A stretch of 64,000 bases of DNA from Ustilaginoidea virens (lineage: Eukaryota > Ascomycota > Sordariomycetes > Hypocreales > Clavicipitaceae). The stretch spans positions 1,798,001 to 1,862,000 of the forward strand of contig NC_057316.1 in assembly GCF_000687475.1 (NCBI RefSeq), read 5' to 3'. A program made the position numbers and the translations under genes. A model generated the notes under the pieces. It had not been told where the DNA came from. It did no database searches and saw nothing but the letters and a program-made list of their open reading frames with translations. This document shows positions 13,256 to 24,827 of this stretch, one piece after another (within the stretch, counting starts at the first letter, position 1; each line of letters opens with the position of its first letter).

Positions 13256-13688
13256 CACGACGCGCAAAAGATGTCTGGAGGATGACTTTTTCCAATGAAG
13301 CGAAAATTCCAGTTAGGATGGGGAAAATAAAATAAAGAAAAGGAAATGTGAAGACGCCAGCAGCAACTCACCAGACGTCATGTGCTTTGCGCTGCAGAGA
13401 AGCAGACACCTGCCTGTCCCAGCTGCTGCCACGTGCCAGCGTGTGCTGTTGCACTCATCACATATAGTCTACATTATTGAGAGCTTATGCCTGCTCTTGC
13501 ACCAAGCAAGACGTATAATGTAGTAGTGCCCTTTTTTTCCTTCTCTATCTCTTTTACTTTTTTTTTTTTTTTTTTTTTTTCTTATTTTACTTTCTTTTTT
13601 TTCTGTAATAAGAACCCTTTTTTGCATGTGACGAAAACACCGTAACGCTGCTTTCAATGGAAGTCATGCTCAGACTCAATAATCAGTG
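11451..13688. other. Intergenic region with microsatellites
   Basis: No gene is recognisable. Simple sequence is abundant: a CT run at about 12241-12280, a C-run at 12300-12313, A-rich tracts near 12461-12486, AAAAG repeats at 13168-13210, an AC run at 13214-13248 and a long T-run at 13558-13580. A TGGCTCC-type tandem lies near 12834-12868. Confidence 0.6.
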
Positions 13689-14310
13689 TCAATCCGCCTT
13701 CGTCCTTACACCAAAAGCGTGTCTCAACTGCCGTCTCCTCTGGTCGATGGTCCTTGGCACAGGCTCATCCGAATGACGCAGCAAGTCAGCCACCTCCTGG
13801 TCTGCTCCCATCCATCAGTTAGCGATGTGCACACCTTAGAAGTAAAGAAGACTTACGAGACATCCTCTCCAAATCCGCTAGAGTACTGGGGCATCGTTCC
13901 ATCACCTCTCCCGTGATGACGCTATAGAGGGGTGCCAAGGCAACGTTATCGTGCACAACAATGCTGTTCTGAAGTCGGGCCATCAAATTCTTGTTCCTGT
14001 CCACAGTTCACTGTCAGCATATCCTGCCTTCCTAGCAATAGGTTTCCGGTACTCACGACACCGTTAACTTCCGATCGAAGTCATCCTGCTTGCGATCGAA
14101 TCCGTCCATCCTGCGCTCCACTTGGTCAAAACGACGGTTCATGTTCCTTTCCATTGCATCTATGCGTTCCAACATGGTTTGAAGAGTATGGGCCATGCGG
14201 GCACCATCGTCCTCGGCGGGAAGGTTTCGACATCGTTCCAGATGATCGGCGGCAACCCTCAAGCCGCTAGCGACTTCCAAAAAGTCAGGCTGATCAATCG
14301 CCTGCTCCAT
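13689..14310 (-). CDS. Small coiled-coil protein of unknown function
   Basis: Three exons join cleanly on the minus strand: 14310-14057, 13996-13857 and 13801-13689, giving 168 residues. Both introns are about 55-60 bp, with GTGAGT/CAG and GTAAGT/CAG ends and branch-like CTGAC and CTAAC sites. The first half is a heptad-rich helix (ERIDAMERNMNRRFDQVE, then RRMDGFDRKQDDFDRK). The second half contains NKNLMARLQNSIV, LAPLYSVITGEV and LADLLRHSDEP-like helices and ends FGVRTKAD. There is no signal peptide, membrane segment or catalytic motif. Clean splicing through three exons argues for a live gene rather than chance frames. I do not know its function. Its start is only 164 bp from the MITE-like element at 14476, so its promoter is overlapped or bounded by that repeat. 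Confidence 0.7.
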
Positions 14311-14475
14311 GCCTTGGGATGAAGGTGGAAAAGGGATAATCTGATGTCAAATCAATTGCCGGAACAAGAACCCGCCAAAAGCAACGTGCACCCTGGCTGA
14401 GGTGTAATAAGCGTGTCTGTTACGATCGTAGGCTTAAATGTGTAGATGTAAAAGGCTTGGTTTCACTCGAGGGTA

Positions 14476-15337
14476 CAGGTCAACCGACCTATGCCCCCCC
14501 CTTGTCATCCGACCCCCCCATAATAACTTAACTGACCTGACCATTGCTGTGGGCTATATTCTTAATATAATTGGTTTACTAGAGAATAGTGGGTCAAGTC
14601 ACTTTATATAGAAAAACATATAAAAAGTACTTTCTCTGCTATTTTACTACGTTCTTAGGTAGGGGTACCTAGTAAAAGAAATTAAAGAAGTCACTTTATA
14701 TATAAAAATATATGGAAAAGTACTTTCTCTTATGTTTTACTAGGCTCTTAGGTAGGGGTACCTAATAAAGAGACTCAAGACGTCACTTTATATAGAAATA
14801 TATATCGAAAGGTACTTTCTCTACTTTTTTTATTAAGTTCTTAGGTAGGGATACCTAGTAGGAGAAGTTAAAGAAGTCACTTTATATAGAAATATATATA
14901 TAAGGGTACCTCTCTTTCTATTTCTAGAACCTAAGTACCTAGGTACTTAGTAGAAGTACTAGAAGTCACTTTATATGGAAGAATATATATACAGATACTT
15001 TCTTCTACTTTAGTACCTAAGTACCTAGGTACTAGGTACTTAGAAAAAAGAGAGGAAGTCACTTTCTATAGAATAGTTTATATAAAGGTACTTTATTTAT
15101 TTTTAATACTAGGTTCTTAGGTACCTAAGGTAGGGATACCAAATAAAAATATAATAGAAGTCACTTTCTATGGGAAAATATATGTAAAGATACCTATAGT
15201 CTAGTGGCTACTGTAAATTAAAGGATCTACTACTCTTTATTAGCGTATCTCTATATTAGGAAAGAGCATTGGTCAGGTCAGTTAAGTTATTATGGGGGGG
15301 TCGGATGACAAGGGGGGGGCACAGGTCGGTTGATATG
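14476..15337. mobile_element. MITE-like element with about 70-bp terminal inverted repeats
   Basis: The two ends are inverted copies over about 70 bp. Left TCAACCGACCT..TAACTTAACTGACC is matched by the reverse complement of the right end, with two mismatches in the inner 69 bp; the outermost four bases match less well. TA dinucleotides flank both sides (14474-14475 and 15338-15339), as expected of a Tc1/mariner-type target duplication. The interior is strongly AT-rich and built from about seven direct copies of a roughly 92-bp unit. Each starts with AAGTCACTTTATATA or a close variant, near 14596, 14688, 14780, 14874, 14963, 15056 and 15158. It has no coding capacity, so it would be non-autonomous. 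The transposase superfamily is inferred only from the TA flanks. Confidence 0.8.
14596..15250. repeat. Internal direct-repeat array of the MITE-like element
   Basis: Seven diverged units of about 89-102 bp, each beginning AAGTCACTTTATATA (the third reads ACGTCAC). Each contains a TACTTTCTCT-like segment and a TTAGGTAGGGGTACC-like segment. The array fills the element between its inverted ends. Confidence 0.8.
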
Positions 15338-15388
15338 TAGTCTCGTTTCACTCTCTAGCTAATGTCTACGGGGAGCTAAGCTATGCGT

Positions 15389-15818
15389 ATCCCTTTGGCT
15401 GTGTTAAGGTGCAGCTTTTGTATCGGACCCACTCTTTGCCAAATACCTACAAGGTACCCTCTTGGCAACTGGCCTAGTCACCAAACCTTTATCACTAAAA
15501 TCCTTATACTAGGGAATTCTGGCATTTTTAATAGAGCTAATAAGTGACATCTTAAGAGTTAGTAATAACGCCTTTCTATCTGCCCTTATCACTGCTAAGT
15601 TTGACAGCCTAATATTGTGGGAATAGCCTCACAGCGCTATATGCCTGGCCCTATAGGTGCGATAAGTGCGATGTAGCTCTTTGTAAATCTGGAAATTGCC
15701 GGTACTTATACTACTCTACTATTTACTAGTCTGCTAATGTACCCTTTAATTTACGGTTTTCTATTGGCTAAAACCCTGGTCCGTTACAAAAGCTGCACCT
15801 TAAAACAGTCAAAGGGAT
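15389..15818. mobile_element. Second inverted-repeat element (about 430 bp)
   Basis: Left end ATCCCTTTGGCTGTGTTAAG (continuing to about 15429) matches the reverse complement of 15818-15778 over about 41 bp with three mismatches. The interior is non-coding. No clear target-site duplication is visible at the edges. It could be a short MITE, a solo fragment of a larger DNA transposon, or an old inverted duplication. It begins about 50 bp after the MITE-like element at 14476-15337. Confidence 0.6.
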
Positions 15819-18800
15819 GGGGGAAACCGACATGGTTGGCCAAAGAAATTAGGCTAGGTACCTACCTGCCTAAAGCACGTGTACATGTACCTAGCTGGCA
15901 TGTTCTGGCGCAGCGCGTGGCTGGTACCAGACGCATGGCGGAAAATGGCGGAAAAAAGTCTAAATCCACTAGTGCAGCCACGCAGATTGGCCCAAATTCT
16001 CCTGTCCCGTCTGATTGGCCACCTCCCCTGCATGCAGAGGTCCGTGCAGGAAAAGACGAGCCACGTTTTTCTTTTCTTGCCTCGCTGCCTCATTGGCAGC
16101 CACACGCCACGCCCCCCACACCCCCCTCCCCCGAAGTTCGTTTTGGCGTCTTTACATGCGGCAGCACAGAAACGTTTTGTCTTTTTTATTTTTATTTTAT
16201 CTTTGCTTTTTCACGTCACCGCGGGTGCAACTTGTTAGGTTTGGCATGGTATCCCCATGTTGCTGCTGCCTCTGAGTTCAAATGCTATTCTCGTTCCGGC
16301 TGGCTTGCCAAGTGTGTGCGTCATTGCCCTCGTGAAATGAGCGAGGCGTGCAAGACGTCCGAGATGATGCGGGGATGGATGCATCTTTGCTTTGGGCCAA
16401 TTGGTCAGTGAATCTCGGTGTTGCTGGCGCGTACTACCGACTTCCATGTCGGTTGGTTCTAGATTCCTTGCCTGCTGCCCTGTCGGCAATCCAATTGCCA
16501 TCAACGCACAACGTACATGTGGCGCTGCGCTTCAACTCTCTCGCGCTTCCCCGAACTGACACCGGCGGTTCTTTTCCTCTTTATTTCCTTTTCCGTTCTT
16601 TTTTTTTTATCGCATTATAACGCCATGGGGGTTTTAAACTTTTAGCTACGGAAATCCGCCGTTTATCGGTCTCGTGACGCCCTTTTTCCATTCCTATGCT
16701 GATGTGCATGTACCTAGGCAAAGATCCCTTGCATGACATGAAATTGATAACTGACTGCCCCCTCAAGCTTTTTTTGTTGTTGTGTGGAGTGCAGAAGCCA
16801 CCAGACACCAAAACGGTGCATGGCGGTCGACATGAATGTCATCCCCATCCCGCAGGGGGTGAGGGGCGGGGTGGGTGACATATGTCGGTACCTCCGAAGC
16901 TTAGGGATCAGGTGCCTGTCGACATGTACTTTCCGGCGGCGAGCCCGCTGTTAGAGCCTAAAGAATAAGCCTGTCGGCGCGCACCGCAGCACACCACATG
17001 CAGTTGACCATGTGCAGACGCAGATTGGACATACATATATTACTGTCCTTGGACGCTTAGACCTTCTGGGGCAAGCAGCATGAAGCTCAGTTGACCTTAT
17101 CCGTCGGCCCCCCCGCCTCACTCAATGCGACCAGACACAGACTTTTGGCGCCAAATCCGTATTGGTGCACATGACGCACGCCTACTTGACAGATGGCACG
17201 TAGCAACCGGGGGGGGGGGGGGCATCCCACAAGGTTTGGCCAGGTACGAGTTGATTGATGGTGATGACGAAGATGATGATGATGATGATGATGATGGTGA
17301 TGATGGTGATGATGGTGATGATGATTCTGAACCATGGTTTTGGTTGCATTTGGCACGCGATTGCATTCGTCAGTGACTTGACAGCTGCAACGAGTGCACG
17401 AGGAATTGAGGTTGACGGGCAGTGGCACGTAATCAAGGCGGGGTCGGGGGGTGGGTATCCGGGCAGGTCAGAGGTACATGTACCTGGTACTCCGTAATGG
17501 TAGGGGAGTTGCCATTCCTGTCCCGCCCCCGCCCGAGCAATCCGACGACCGAGACGAGACGCAAAAGGACAAGACAGAAAGACGACATCACGCAGCGGCG
17601 AGAAAACTGCGGCTCTTGCCGACCTGCCGCCGCAAACACTCAAAGCAATGCAGCATGAAGGGGACTAGGCTAGGCTAGGCTAGGTACCTATGTACCTACC
17701 TAGGTGCCAACCTTCTGTAAAAGAGACCAGTGGGCATCCGTTTACTCCATGTCCGTACTTGCGTCGTTCTTTGCCGCCGCCATTCATTCCAGCGAATTCA
17801 GAATTCACCCCCACCGTATTCCCACCAATGCCAACCTTCATGCCCGCCTCTTGCGTTGCCCAGTCCAGCACCGAGTACGGAGTAGCGTCAAGTGCATCAA
17901 GTGGACCTTTTCCTTTTCCTTTTCTTTTTTTCATTTTCCATTTTCACTCAGCTTAGTTCACATGAGGCCCCCCCCCCCCCCCCTTGCTTGGCAAGCCTTT
18001 CCTGTGACGAGTGGGTTGCTCTTGCCTTCCTTCCTCTTTTAAAAGCGACCCCCCCCCTCCCCACCCCCATCCTCCTCCTCCTCCTCTTCCCCGCCTCCCC
18101 CTTCGGCTTTCTGCTTTTTCCCCTGCCTCTTTCTCTACGTCCGACGGATCGACGTGACAGACAAAGAGACTGACGACACACAGACCCACCGAATCACCGC
18201 ATTCACGGATACTCAGATTGCCAAGTTGCCGCCTTGGCGCAAGGGGCAATCGGCTATGCCGTGCCATTGATGCATTGATGCCATTATCCTTGCTCTCCCT
18301 CACCACTTGATAAGCCGCCGCCTATCTGGCTCTCTCTTGGTACCGACAACACCATATCATACCATCCCTACCTTACCTGCTTACAGCTTCACTATCGATT
18401 CTGCCGTACACATCGCCATCCAACCAAACACGACACACCGTCATCTTCAAAAAAAAAATAAAAATAAAAAAATAAAAAAGGGGCTAGTCAATCTACACAC
18501 ATGTTGTTCGTTTTGACCAGCTCCCCACTACCTCGTCATAGTTGCCGTCGACACAAACGCCTCCACGACACTTGCTTGGTAGATACAGACTTATCAAGCC
18601 CTGATCACTGCCGACTTTCTGTTGTCGCGTGACCTACAATCGCCTCACACTACTTCACTCAACATACATACAGTCGGAACAAAGTTACCCAACTCAACAC
18701 CAAGTCCAGTGAATAAGACTTTACAACTTTGAGGGCCCGCTTGGGGTTCCCCCGGGGATCCCAGGCTTTTCCGACAAGTAAGCGAGTACACCCACTTTTT

Positions 18801-18927
18801 ATAGATAAAACATATCCCTTGGCGACCCCCTCTCTCAGAAGAGGATAGAAAAGAAAGACATAAAGAGACACCCAAGGAAACGACAAGAGGCCCAGGTTTC
18901 CAAAGAAGAAGCAAAAAACAAATAAAC
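15819..18927. other. Intergenic region upstream of the methyltransferase
   Basis: No gene is convincing. The frame at 15737-16411 starts inside the inverted-repeat element and shows no domain. The stretch holds GTACATGTAC at 15881 and 17474, a GAT/GGT trinucleotide run near 17262-17322, a TAGGC tandem at 17667-17682, a C-run at 17971-17984, and an A-rich tract at 18447-18480. The last several hundred bases are probably promoter and leader of the methyltransferase gene. Confidence 0.55.
17262..17322. repeat. Trinucleotide microsatellite (GAT/GGT)
   Basis: Uninterrupted trinucleotide run of GAT and GGT units, intergenic. It creates the spurious His-, Asp- and Met-rich frames on both strands here. 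Confidence 0.85.
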
Positions 18928-19899
18928 ATGGACAACGATTCCGCATACGGGGACGACATCTCCGACGCAACCACCTCCCTATACAGCTCCGTCACCCACT
19001 ACGAATGGAAACACAACCGCCGCTATCACGCGTACCAAGCCGGAGCTTACTGTTTCCCAAACGATGAGCGAGAGCAAGACCGCCTCGACATGCTCCACCA
19101 CACCGTCACGCGCCTGCTCGGCGACCAATTGTTCCTCGCACCCATCAAGCCCGATGGCTTGAGCATACTCGACATTGGCACCGGGACCGGTGTTTGGGCC
19201 ATGTACATGGGCGACACGTACCGCGGCGCCAGCATCATCGGCAACGACCTAAGCCCTATCCAGCCTTGCTGGGTACCCAATAATGTCAAGTTCATCGTCG
19301 ACGACATTGAGCTGGACTGGGTCGAACCCGACCAGTACGACTTCATCCACTGCCGCTACATGGCCGCTTCCATCAAGGACTGGCCTCGCCTGATGTTTCA
19401 GATATACGAAAGCCTGAGGCCAGGAGGCTGGGTGGAGTTCCAGGAATTCTCCTCGACCGTCTTCTGCCACGACGCAAACGGTATCGAGTACATGGCGGTC
19501 CGTCATCCCAACCATGCTTTTGTGCAACTGCACCTCGCTCTGAAGCAAGCCTGCTCCGCCACGGGCCGCACCTTTGATCCCACGCCCAGCTTGCGCAAAT
19601 GGACCCGAGAAACTGGCTTCGACCACGTCAGACAATCCGTCTTCAAGGTCCCGGTAGGTTCCTGGTCCAAGGACCAACGCAACAAGGAGATTGGCTCCAT
19701 GATGGCCGTCAACTACGCCGACGGCGTGGAAGCCATGACTGCTGTCCTGCTGAGAGACGTGCTGCACTGGCCAGACGAAGAGGTCGAGTTGCTGAATGCC
19801 CGAGTAAGGCTGGCCGCTCGTGCGAGAAGCCCCAAGACGCTGCTCGAGTACGTCGTCGTCACGGCTCAGAAGCCAGCGCAGAGATCTCGAGTCACATGA
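18928..19899 (+). CDS. LaeA-like SAM-dependent methyltransferase
   Basis: Single exon, 323 residues. The Rossmann methyltransferase motif I is LDIGTGTG at about residues 81-88. An acidic binding loop (IIGNDLSPIQP) and the motif around DDIELDW and YDFIHCRYM follow, then the motif III-like LRPGGWVEFQEF near 165. This is the fungal class I family that includes LaeA and many secondary-metabolism methyltransferases; the substrate cannot be read from the sequence. The start is the first ATG in frame, in context AACATGGAC. It stands alone, with no polyketide or peptide synthase in the window, so a link to a metabolite cluster is not supported here. It could equally be a general protein or small-molecule methyltransferase. 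Confidence 0.85.
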   Translation: MDNDSAYGDDISDATTSLYSSVTHYEWKHNRRYHAYQAGAYCFPNDEREQDRLDMLHHTVTRLLGDQLFLAPIKPDGLSILDIGTGTGVWAMYMGDTYRGASIIGNDLSPIQPCWVPNNVKFIVDDIELDWVEPDQYDFIHCRYMAASIKDWPRLMFQIYESLRPGGWVEFQEFSSTVFCHDANGIEYMAVRHPNHAFVQLHLALKQACSATGRTFDPTPSLRKWTRETGFDHVRQSVFKVPVGSWSKDQRNKEIGSMMAVNYADGVEAMTAVLLRDVLHWPDEEVELLNARVRLAARARSPKTLLEYVVVTAQKPAQRSRVT

Positions 19900-20870
19900 T
19901 GACATTGGCTCGTTCTTTTATTTTTATTTTTCGTATCCTTTGGACCTTTTTTTTTTTTTTTTTTTTTTTAACTCTTTTTTATTTTCGTGCAATTCTAGCG
20001 CGGCGTTGTTTTGGCGGGGAACGGTCTTGAAGCGACAATAGACGCACGCAGTCGACGCCGTTTTAGACGACGCGATCGACGTTTTTCTGCTCTGCGCCAA
20101 ATGTAGAGAAGAGAAAATACAGGGACGGCGCTCAACGGGGCACTTGGCACGACGAATACATTCAGAATAGCATAGTACAGCATAGTACAGCATAGAAACA
20201 GCATAGAACAGCATGGCATGGCATGGCATAGCATAGTATATAGCATAGCATAGCGTAGCATACATGGCACAACATAGCATGGCATCATCGGGTATCGACC
20301 ATTGGCGGCATAGGAAGCAACGACGCCGAAACGCCCATGAAGAACCAGCCGCTCGTGCCTGGGCCCGCAATCTCATTCCATTCCATTCACTCCCTTCCCT
20401 TCCCTTGCAGCTTGTCGTCCGTCCGATGCCCGTTCTTGGCACGCAACTCGTCCGCAACTTGTCCCGCCTCGTCCGGAATATTCACCCCCCTCGACGGCAC
20501 GCACTCAGCCCCCTTCAACGCCAGCAAGCAGCACGCCCCGACCGCGCCATCGACGCCGTGCGGCGCGCATGCTGCTCCGCCCGCGACACGAGGCTTGAAT
20601 CGCGCCAAGCCAGGATATGTTGTAGTGGTGAAGTTTCCTTATAGCTAGCTAGCTAGCTACTTATTGATTGAGGGTGGAGGGCGGAGGGGGGGCCATGTGA
20701 CCGCGCGGACTGCGTGTTATCGTTGTCGTATGCCGCGCGCGGGTGATGGGACGGACGGACGGGTTGGTTGAGACGGCCGACGCCAGAGGGCCTGGCGCGG
20801 CTTTGATCGCACAACAACTCGGAACTCGTATTGTCCCTGCCGCAGGGGGGAGGGGAGGGGGGGGTGATGG
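19900..20870. other. Convergent intergenic region with GCATA-type repeats
   Basis: Lies between the 3' ends of the methyltransferase and MRC1. A T-run at 19946-19969 follows the methyltransferase stop. From about 20166 to 20284 there is an irregular tandem of CATAG/CATGG/CAGCATAGAA units. TAGC repeats lie at 20642-20659. No gene is seen. Confidence 0.6.
20166..20284. repeat. Irregular GCATA/GCATG minisatellite
   Basis: Roughly 20 five- to ten-base units built on GCATAG, GCATGG and CAGCATAGTA, with frequent unit-length changes. Non-coding. Confidence 0.75.
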
Positions 20871-21626
20871 CTACCTCCCGCTGTGCTGGTCAAACGACCC
20901 TCGGCCCAGCAGCCCCCCGACCATGCCGATTCTCCTCGCCGCGCCCTTGATCTTGCGCTCCTGCCTCCTCCGCTCGCTCTCGCGCGCCTTGGCCCGCTGC
21001 TCGTTCTGCCTGGCGAAGCCGCCGATGCCGCTCCGCTTGCCTGCGCCCTTCTTGATCCTGGCCTCTTGGCCGAAGCCGCCCGCGCTGGGGGCCGAGTCGC
21101 CAGGCGCCGCCGCGGACAGGAGGGACGAGTTGGTGGTTGCCCGTCGCAGCAGCGGCGGCACCTTGAACGCCAGCGGCTCCGGCGCCTGCGCCGCCCCGAA
21201 CGCCATGCGGGTGGCGGTGGCGGTGGCGGCGCACGCCGCCGCGCGGCGCTTCAGCTCGATGCGGTCAATGACAAGCGGCGGCGGCGGCGGCGGCGGCGGC
21301 GCTTGGTTCTCCTTGTCGGCCGCCGGCCCGTCGTCGTCCTGCTCGCTGTCGGACCCGCCGGCTTCCGTGGCCGGCACCACGGAGCCGGAGGAGCCCTCGT
21401 CCAGGAGGTCCGACAGGGTCTGTCTCACTTGCCCAATGCAAGGCGGCTTCCTGCCGTCCTTTGTTCTCCGCAGGTGGGCCGCGGGTCTGGGCCCCGTCGC
21501 GATGCCGCCCGGCGCCGCCGCTTGCGACTGCGGCTGCGGTTGCGGCTGGCTGTCTGGTATGGTGGTGGTGCTGGTGGGCAACGGCTGAGCGGGCGCCTCG
21601 ACAAGCAGCCCCCCCAGGAAGTCGGC

Positions 21627-21658
<32 letters not shown>

Positions 21659-24600
21659 TGCCGCGGTCTTCAATCGTGCGGAGGAAAGCTCGGTTTCCCG
21701 GGTTTTCCGCAATCTTCTTGACCCGCTCGTCGGCAAACAGCGCCTTTTGCAGCTTGGCAAACTGGCGCCGTTTCATGCGTCTTCGCGCCTCGCCGCCGTC
21801 GTCGGAATCCGACAAGTCCAAGTCGGCGCCTCGCTTGCGACGGAGCATGCCTTTGCTTATGTCCTTGAAGAGCTTCTCGACTTGCTGCTCGTCGTCCGCT
21901 CGTTCCCGGTCCCTGCAAAGGAGGAAGTCATGCAGTTTTGGTTAGCGTTTCGAGTCTTTGGGTGAGCGCAGACCACCGGCCCCGGTCCGTACTTACGCAA
22001 AAAAGGCCGCTAGTTTTCCCTCGTCGCGGTCGTTGCCAGCCGCGTCGTCAATCATCTCCTCTACCGAGCCGGCAGAGTCGCTGTCGCTTTCCTCGCCATC
22101 GGCGCCGCCGAGGCCTGCGTACTCGTCCTCGGACTCCTCGGCCTGTTCCTCAATCATTTCCTTGGCCTTGCTCTTTTTGCGGTCAAACTCCTTGGCTCCA
22201 AGGAGCTTCCTCTCCTTCTTGGCTGCATCAGCCATGGATCGGAAAGCATTGCCTTCCGTGCTAGGGATGATGCTTTCGCTGGATTCCGGTTCGGCAGCCT
22301 GCATCGTGAGCATATCCATCCTCCTTCGAAGCCGACCCTTGCGGACTAGCGGCGAATCCTGCACTGATAAGCCGTCATCGCCTTGCTTCTCGACAATCAT
22401 CGTCTCCGCCGTCGACAAGGGCGGTTCGGCAAATCTGTCGCGGAGGGGAGTCTGTTGCTGAAGCCCTCCATCCTGAGACAGCTCCATCAGCTCTGATATT
22501 TGTGTTTGCGGTCCGTGGCCTGCCAATGTGTCGAGCCCGTACATCTGTGACTGCGACAGATTTAATTGCACGCCCTGAGTTGTTTGGTACGTGTTCTGAT
22601 TTTGCGAATCCAGCAACACATCCTCCAGGGGTTCATCCGCCGTGGCGGAAAAGTTGGAGTCGGGAAACTGATCAAAATCTGGCATCATCGATTGAGTCGG
22701 CCCTCCCGTGGTGGAGCCACCCATCTGGCTGTCCATTGTACCGGCGAATATCTGGGTCAGCCCGAGACCAGCGGGTCCTTGGACAGGCAGTCCAGGGATG
22801 AATGTTTTCTTCGCAGATCGCAGGACACTACTCGGAGCGACAACAGACGCGGCGCCTGCTGCTGCAGGTGTTGTTTGAGTGGCAACCTCGGCCGGTCGAG
22901 GTGTAGCTTCAACCCCGGCCTCGTCGTCAGACAATACCGCGTTGGTGTTCCGTTTTCTCCGTTGTCGGGTCACCACCACCTGCCCTTCCATCTCATCCTC
23001 ATCGTCATCCCGAGCAGCATCTTGCTCGCCCTCGGAAACCTCCGAACCTGAGCATTCAGCCGCCTCGTCAAATAAAGAGTTGCCCTTCACTTCCCTTCCG
23101 CCTCCGGCCTCGTCGTCCTCGGCGGTCTCGTCGTCCTCTGACCCTGAAACGTCCACCTCGGAGGGCGCTGCATTACCCTCGTCATCAGAGCCTCGGTACT
23201 CGTCGTCTTCGCTGTCATCCCAGGCCAGAGGGTCCACGCAACCGCTTGCCTTCTTTTCGCGTCTGACTTGATCGCGTTCTTGCTCCATAATCTTCTGAGC
23301 TTCCTGTCTCGCCTTGGCTACAAGGTCCTCAACCTCCTGCTCTTGTTTCTCACGCTCTTCGGCTGTTTGGATGGCAATGCCCTGTCCCCTCAAGATATCC
23401 AGACGACGGTCCCGCTCCAACCTGGCTTGCTCTCGCGCCTTGGTAGCGAGAAACACCTGTAACTCACCAGCCGTCATCTCGAACCGGTCCGCTTTCCGAC
23501 TCGTCCCACTTCCGGCCGATCTCACTTGCGCCAGGGCGCGCAGGGCCTGCAAGGACCGCGATTCAGCAGATTTGTTTCTTGGGATGTTGTCAAAGATCCT
23601 GTCAAATTTGTTTTTTGATGTGGTGGTGATTTCGAGCTCATCACCGGAGTCAAAGGTGGTGACAGCAACGGCAGCAGGTAATCGAACTCGAACTCGTCGC
23701 TTTGAAGGCTGTTTTGCCGCTGTTGCAGGAGTCGCTGTGCCGGTACTTCCGGAGCTTGTGATCTTGATACCGTGTGCTGTAGAAGCCTCTTCAGTCTGCT
23801 TCGTCATGGGAGGAGAGCTGGGCGGAGTATCGGCATCGTTCATTCCGGCATCGGACTGTGGTGTCCCATGTCTGCTGGAACTGTCCATGTGGTCGTCCTG
23901 TACTGGTTCGCCAGCAGGCCTATAGTTGAAGCGCTCAAAAAGACTAGCCATGGAAAATTTCCTTCTCGTCTTGGGTTCGTGCGCGAGCTGCATGTTCCTG
24001 GCCAAGCGCTGTGTCTCTCTGTTCATTTCTTCAATTGCCTTTTTGCTCGCCTTCCGGGCAGGACGGCTTTTCTGGCTAAGCCGCCTTCCGCCTTCGTCGT
24101 CCGTGATGCCACCATCATCATCATCATCGTCGTCGTCGGGAAGGAGCTGCTCGAGCTCCGAGGTGAGCTGTTCATGTCGGGCCTCGCGTTCGGCCACCCG
24201 AGCTGCTTCAGCAGCCTCTCTTTCCAGACGTTCTCGTCTCTTGCGCTCAACCAAGGCTTTGAATCGATCCGACTTTGGGGCTGGGAGCTCGTTTTCGGAA
24301 TCATCCCTTACGGCAGGGGCCCTACCAGGCGAGGGTCGCACTGGCGACGACACAAAAAGGCCGGGGCTGGGCGATCGCGACAGTTGCTCCACGGGGCCTG
24401 GCGCTTTTTCAGTCGCAGCGGGACGTTTCAATCGCCGGGGGGCCAAGGGCAGGTCGTCATCTTGGCCGTCGCCGTTTGACATTCGCTCAGCATCTTGTTG
24501 CGCGTCTTGTCGCTCCAGCATCTTTTTTACGCGTTCTCTAGCCGTTTCTGCTGCCATTTGCCCGTTCATGCGAGGTGCACCCTGCATTCGCGAGACCAGC

Positions 24601-24827
24601 TTGCCTCGCGGTCGAGCGACAATGTCGGACTCGTCAGAGTCGTCATTATTCCATGACTTGGGACCGAGTCGAGCAACGTGTCTGACGGTCGGGCCCAATG
24701 ACGACGAGTTGGATTGTTCTTCACCCTCGCCATCGCTGCTTTCGACAGTTTCTAGCAGAGCTCTGATTTTGGAACGCGGTGTCAAAGGCTCGGGCGAGCT
24801 ACCGCGTAGAGCGGGAGAGGAAACCAT
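20871..24827 (-). CDS. MRC1: Mrc1/claspin replication-checkpoint mediator
   Basis: Adaptor at replication forks that couples the replisome to the checkpoint kinases ATR/Mec1 and Chk2/Rad53. Two coding exons: 24827-21997 and 21912-20871, giving 1290 residues. The intron runs from GTAAGT to TTTGCAG in frame. The protein is highly charged. It has an SQ/TQ cluster around residues 700-800 (for example LNLSQSQMYG and PQTQISELMELSQDG), the expected kinase targets. It also has the MRC1-domain hallmark EESEDEYAGLGG near 905, followed by acidic and basic stretches. The C-terminal exon is rich in Gly, Asp and Pro runs. An upstream ATG at 24881 lies in frame, but a CAG abuts the ATG at 24827 and a GTGAGT lies at 24891, so I favour a 64-bp 5' UTR intron and the start at 24827. 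Confidence 0.88.

Noticed and set aside
15737..16411. 224-residue frame on the plus strand
   Set aside because: Starts inside the inverted-repeat element, crosses its end and has no domain.
18928..19899. Secondary-metabolite cluster around the LaeA-like methyltransferase
   Set aside because: No synthase, transporter or pathway regulator lies nearby; the P450 is about 19 kb away among housekeeping genes.
20883..21965. 360-residue plus-strand frame opposite MRC1
   Set aside because: Arg/Ala/Val-rich shadow of the GC-rich second MRC1 exon.
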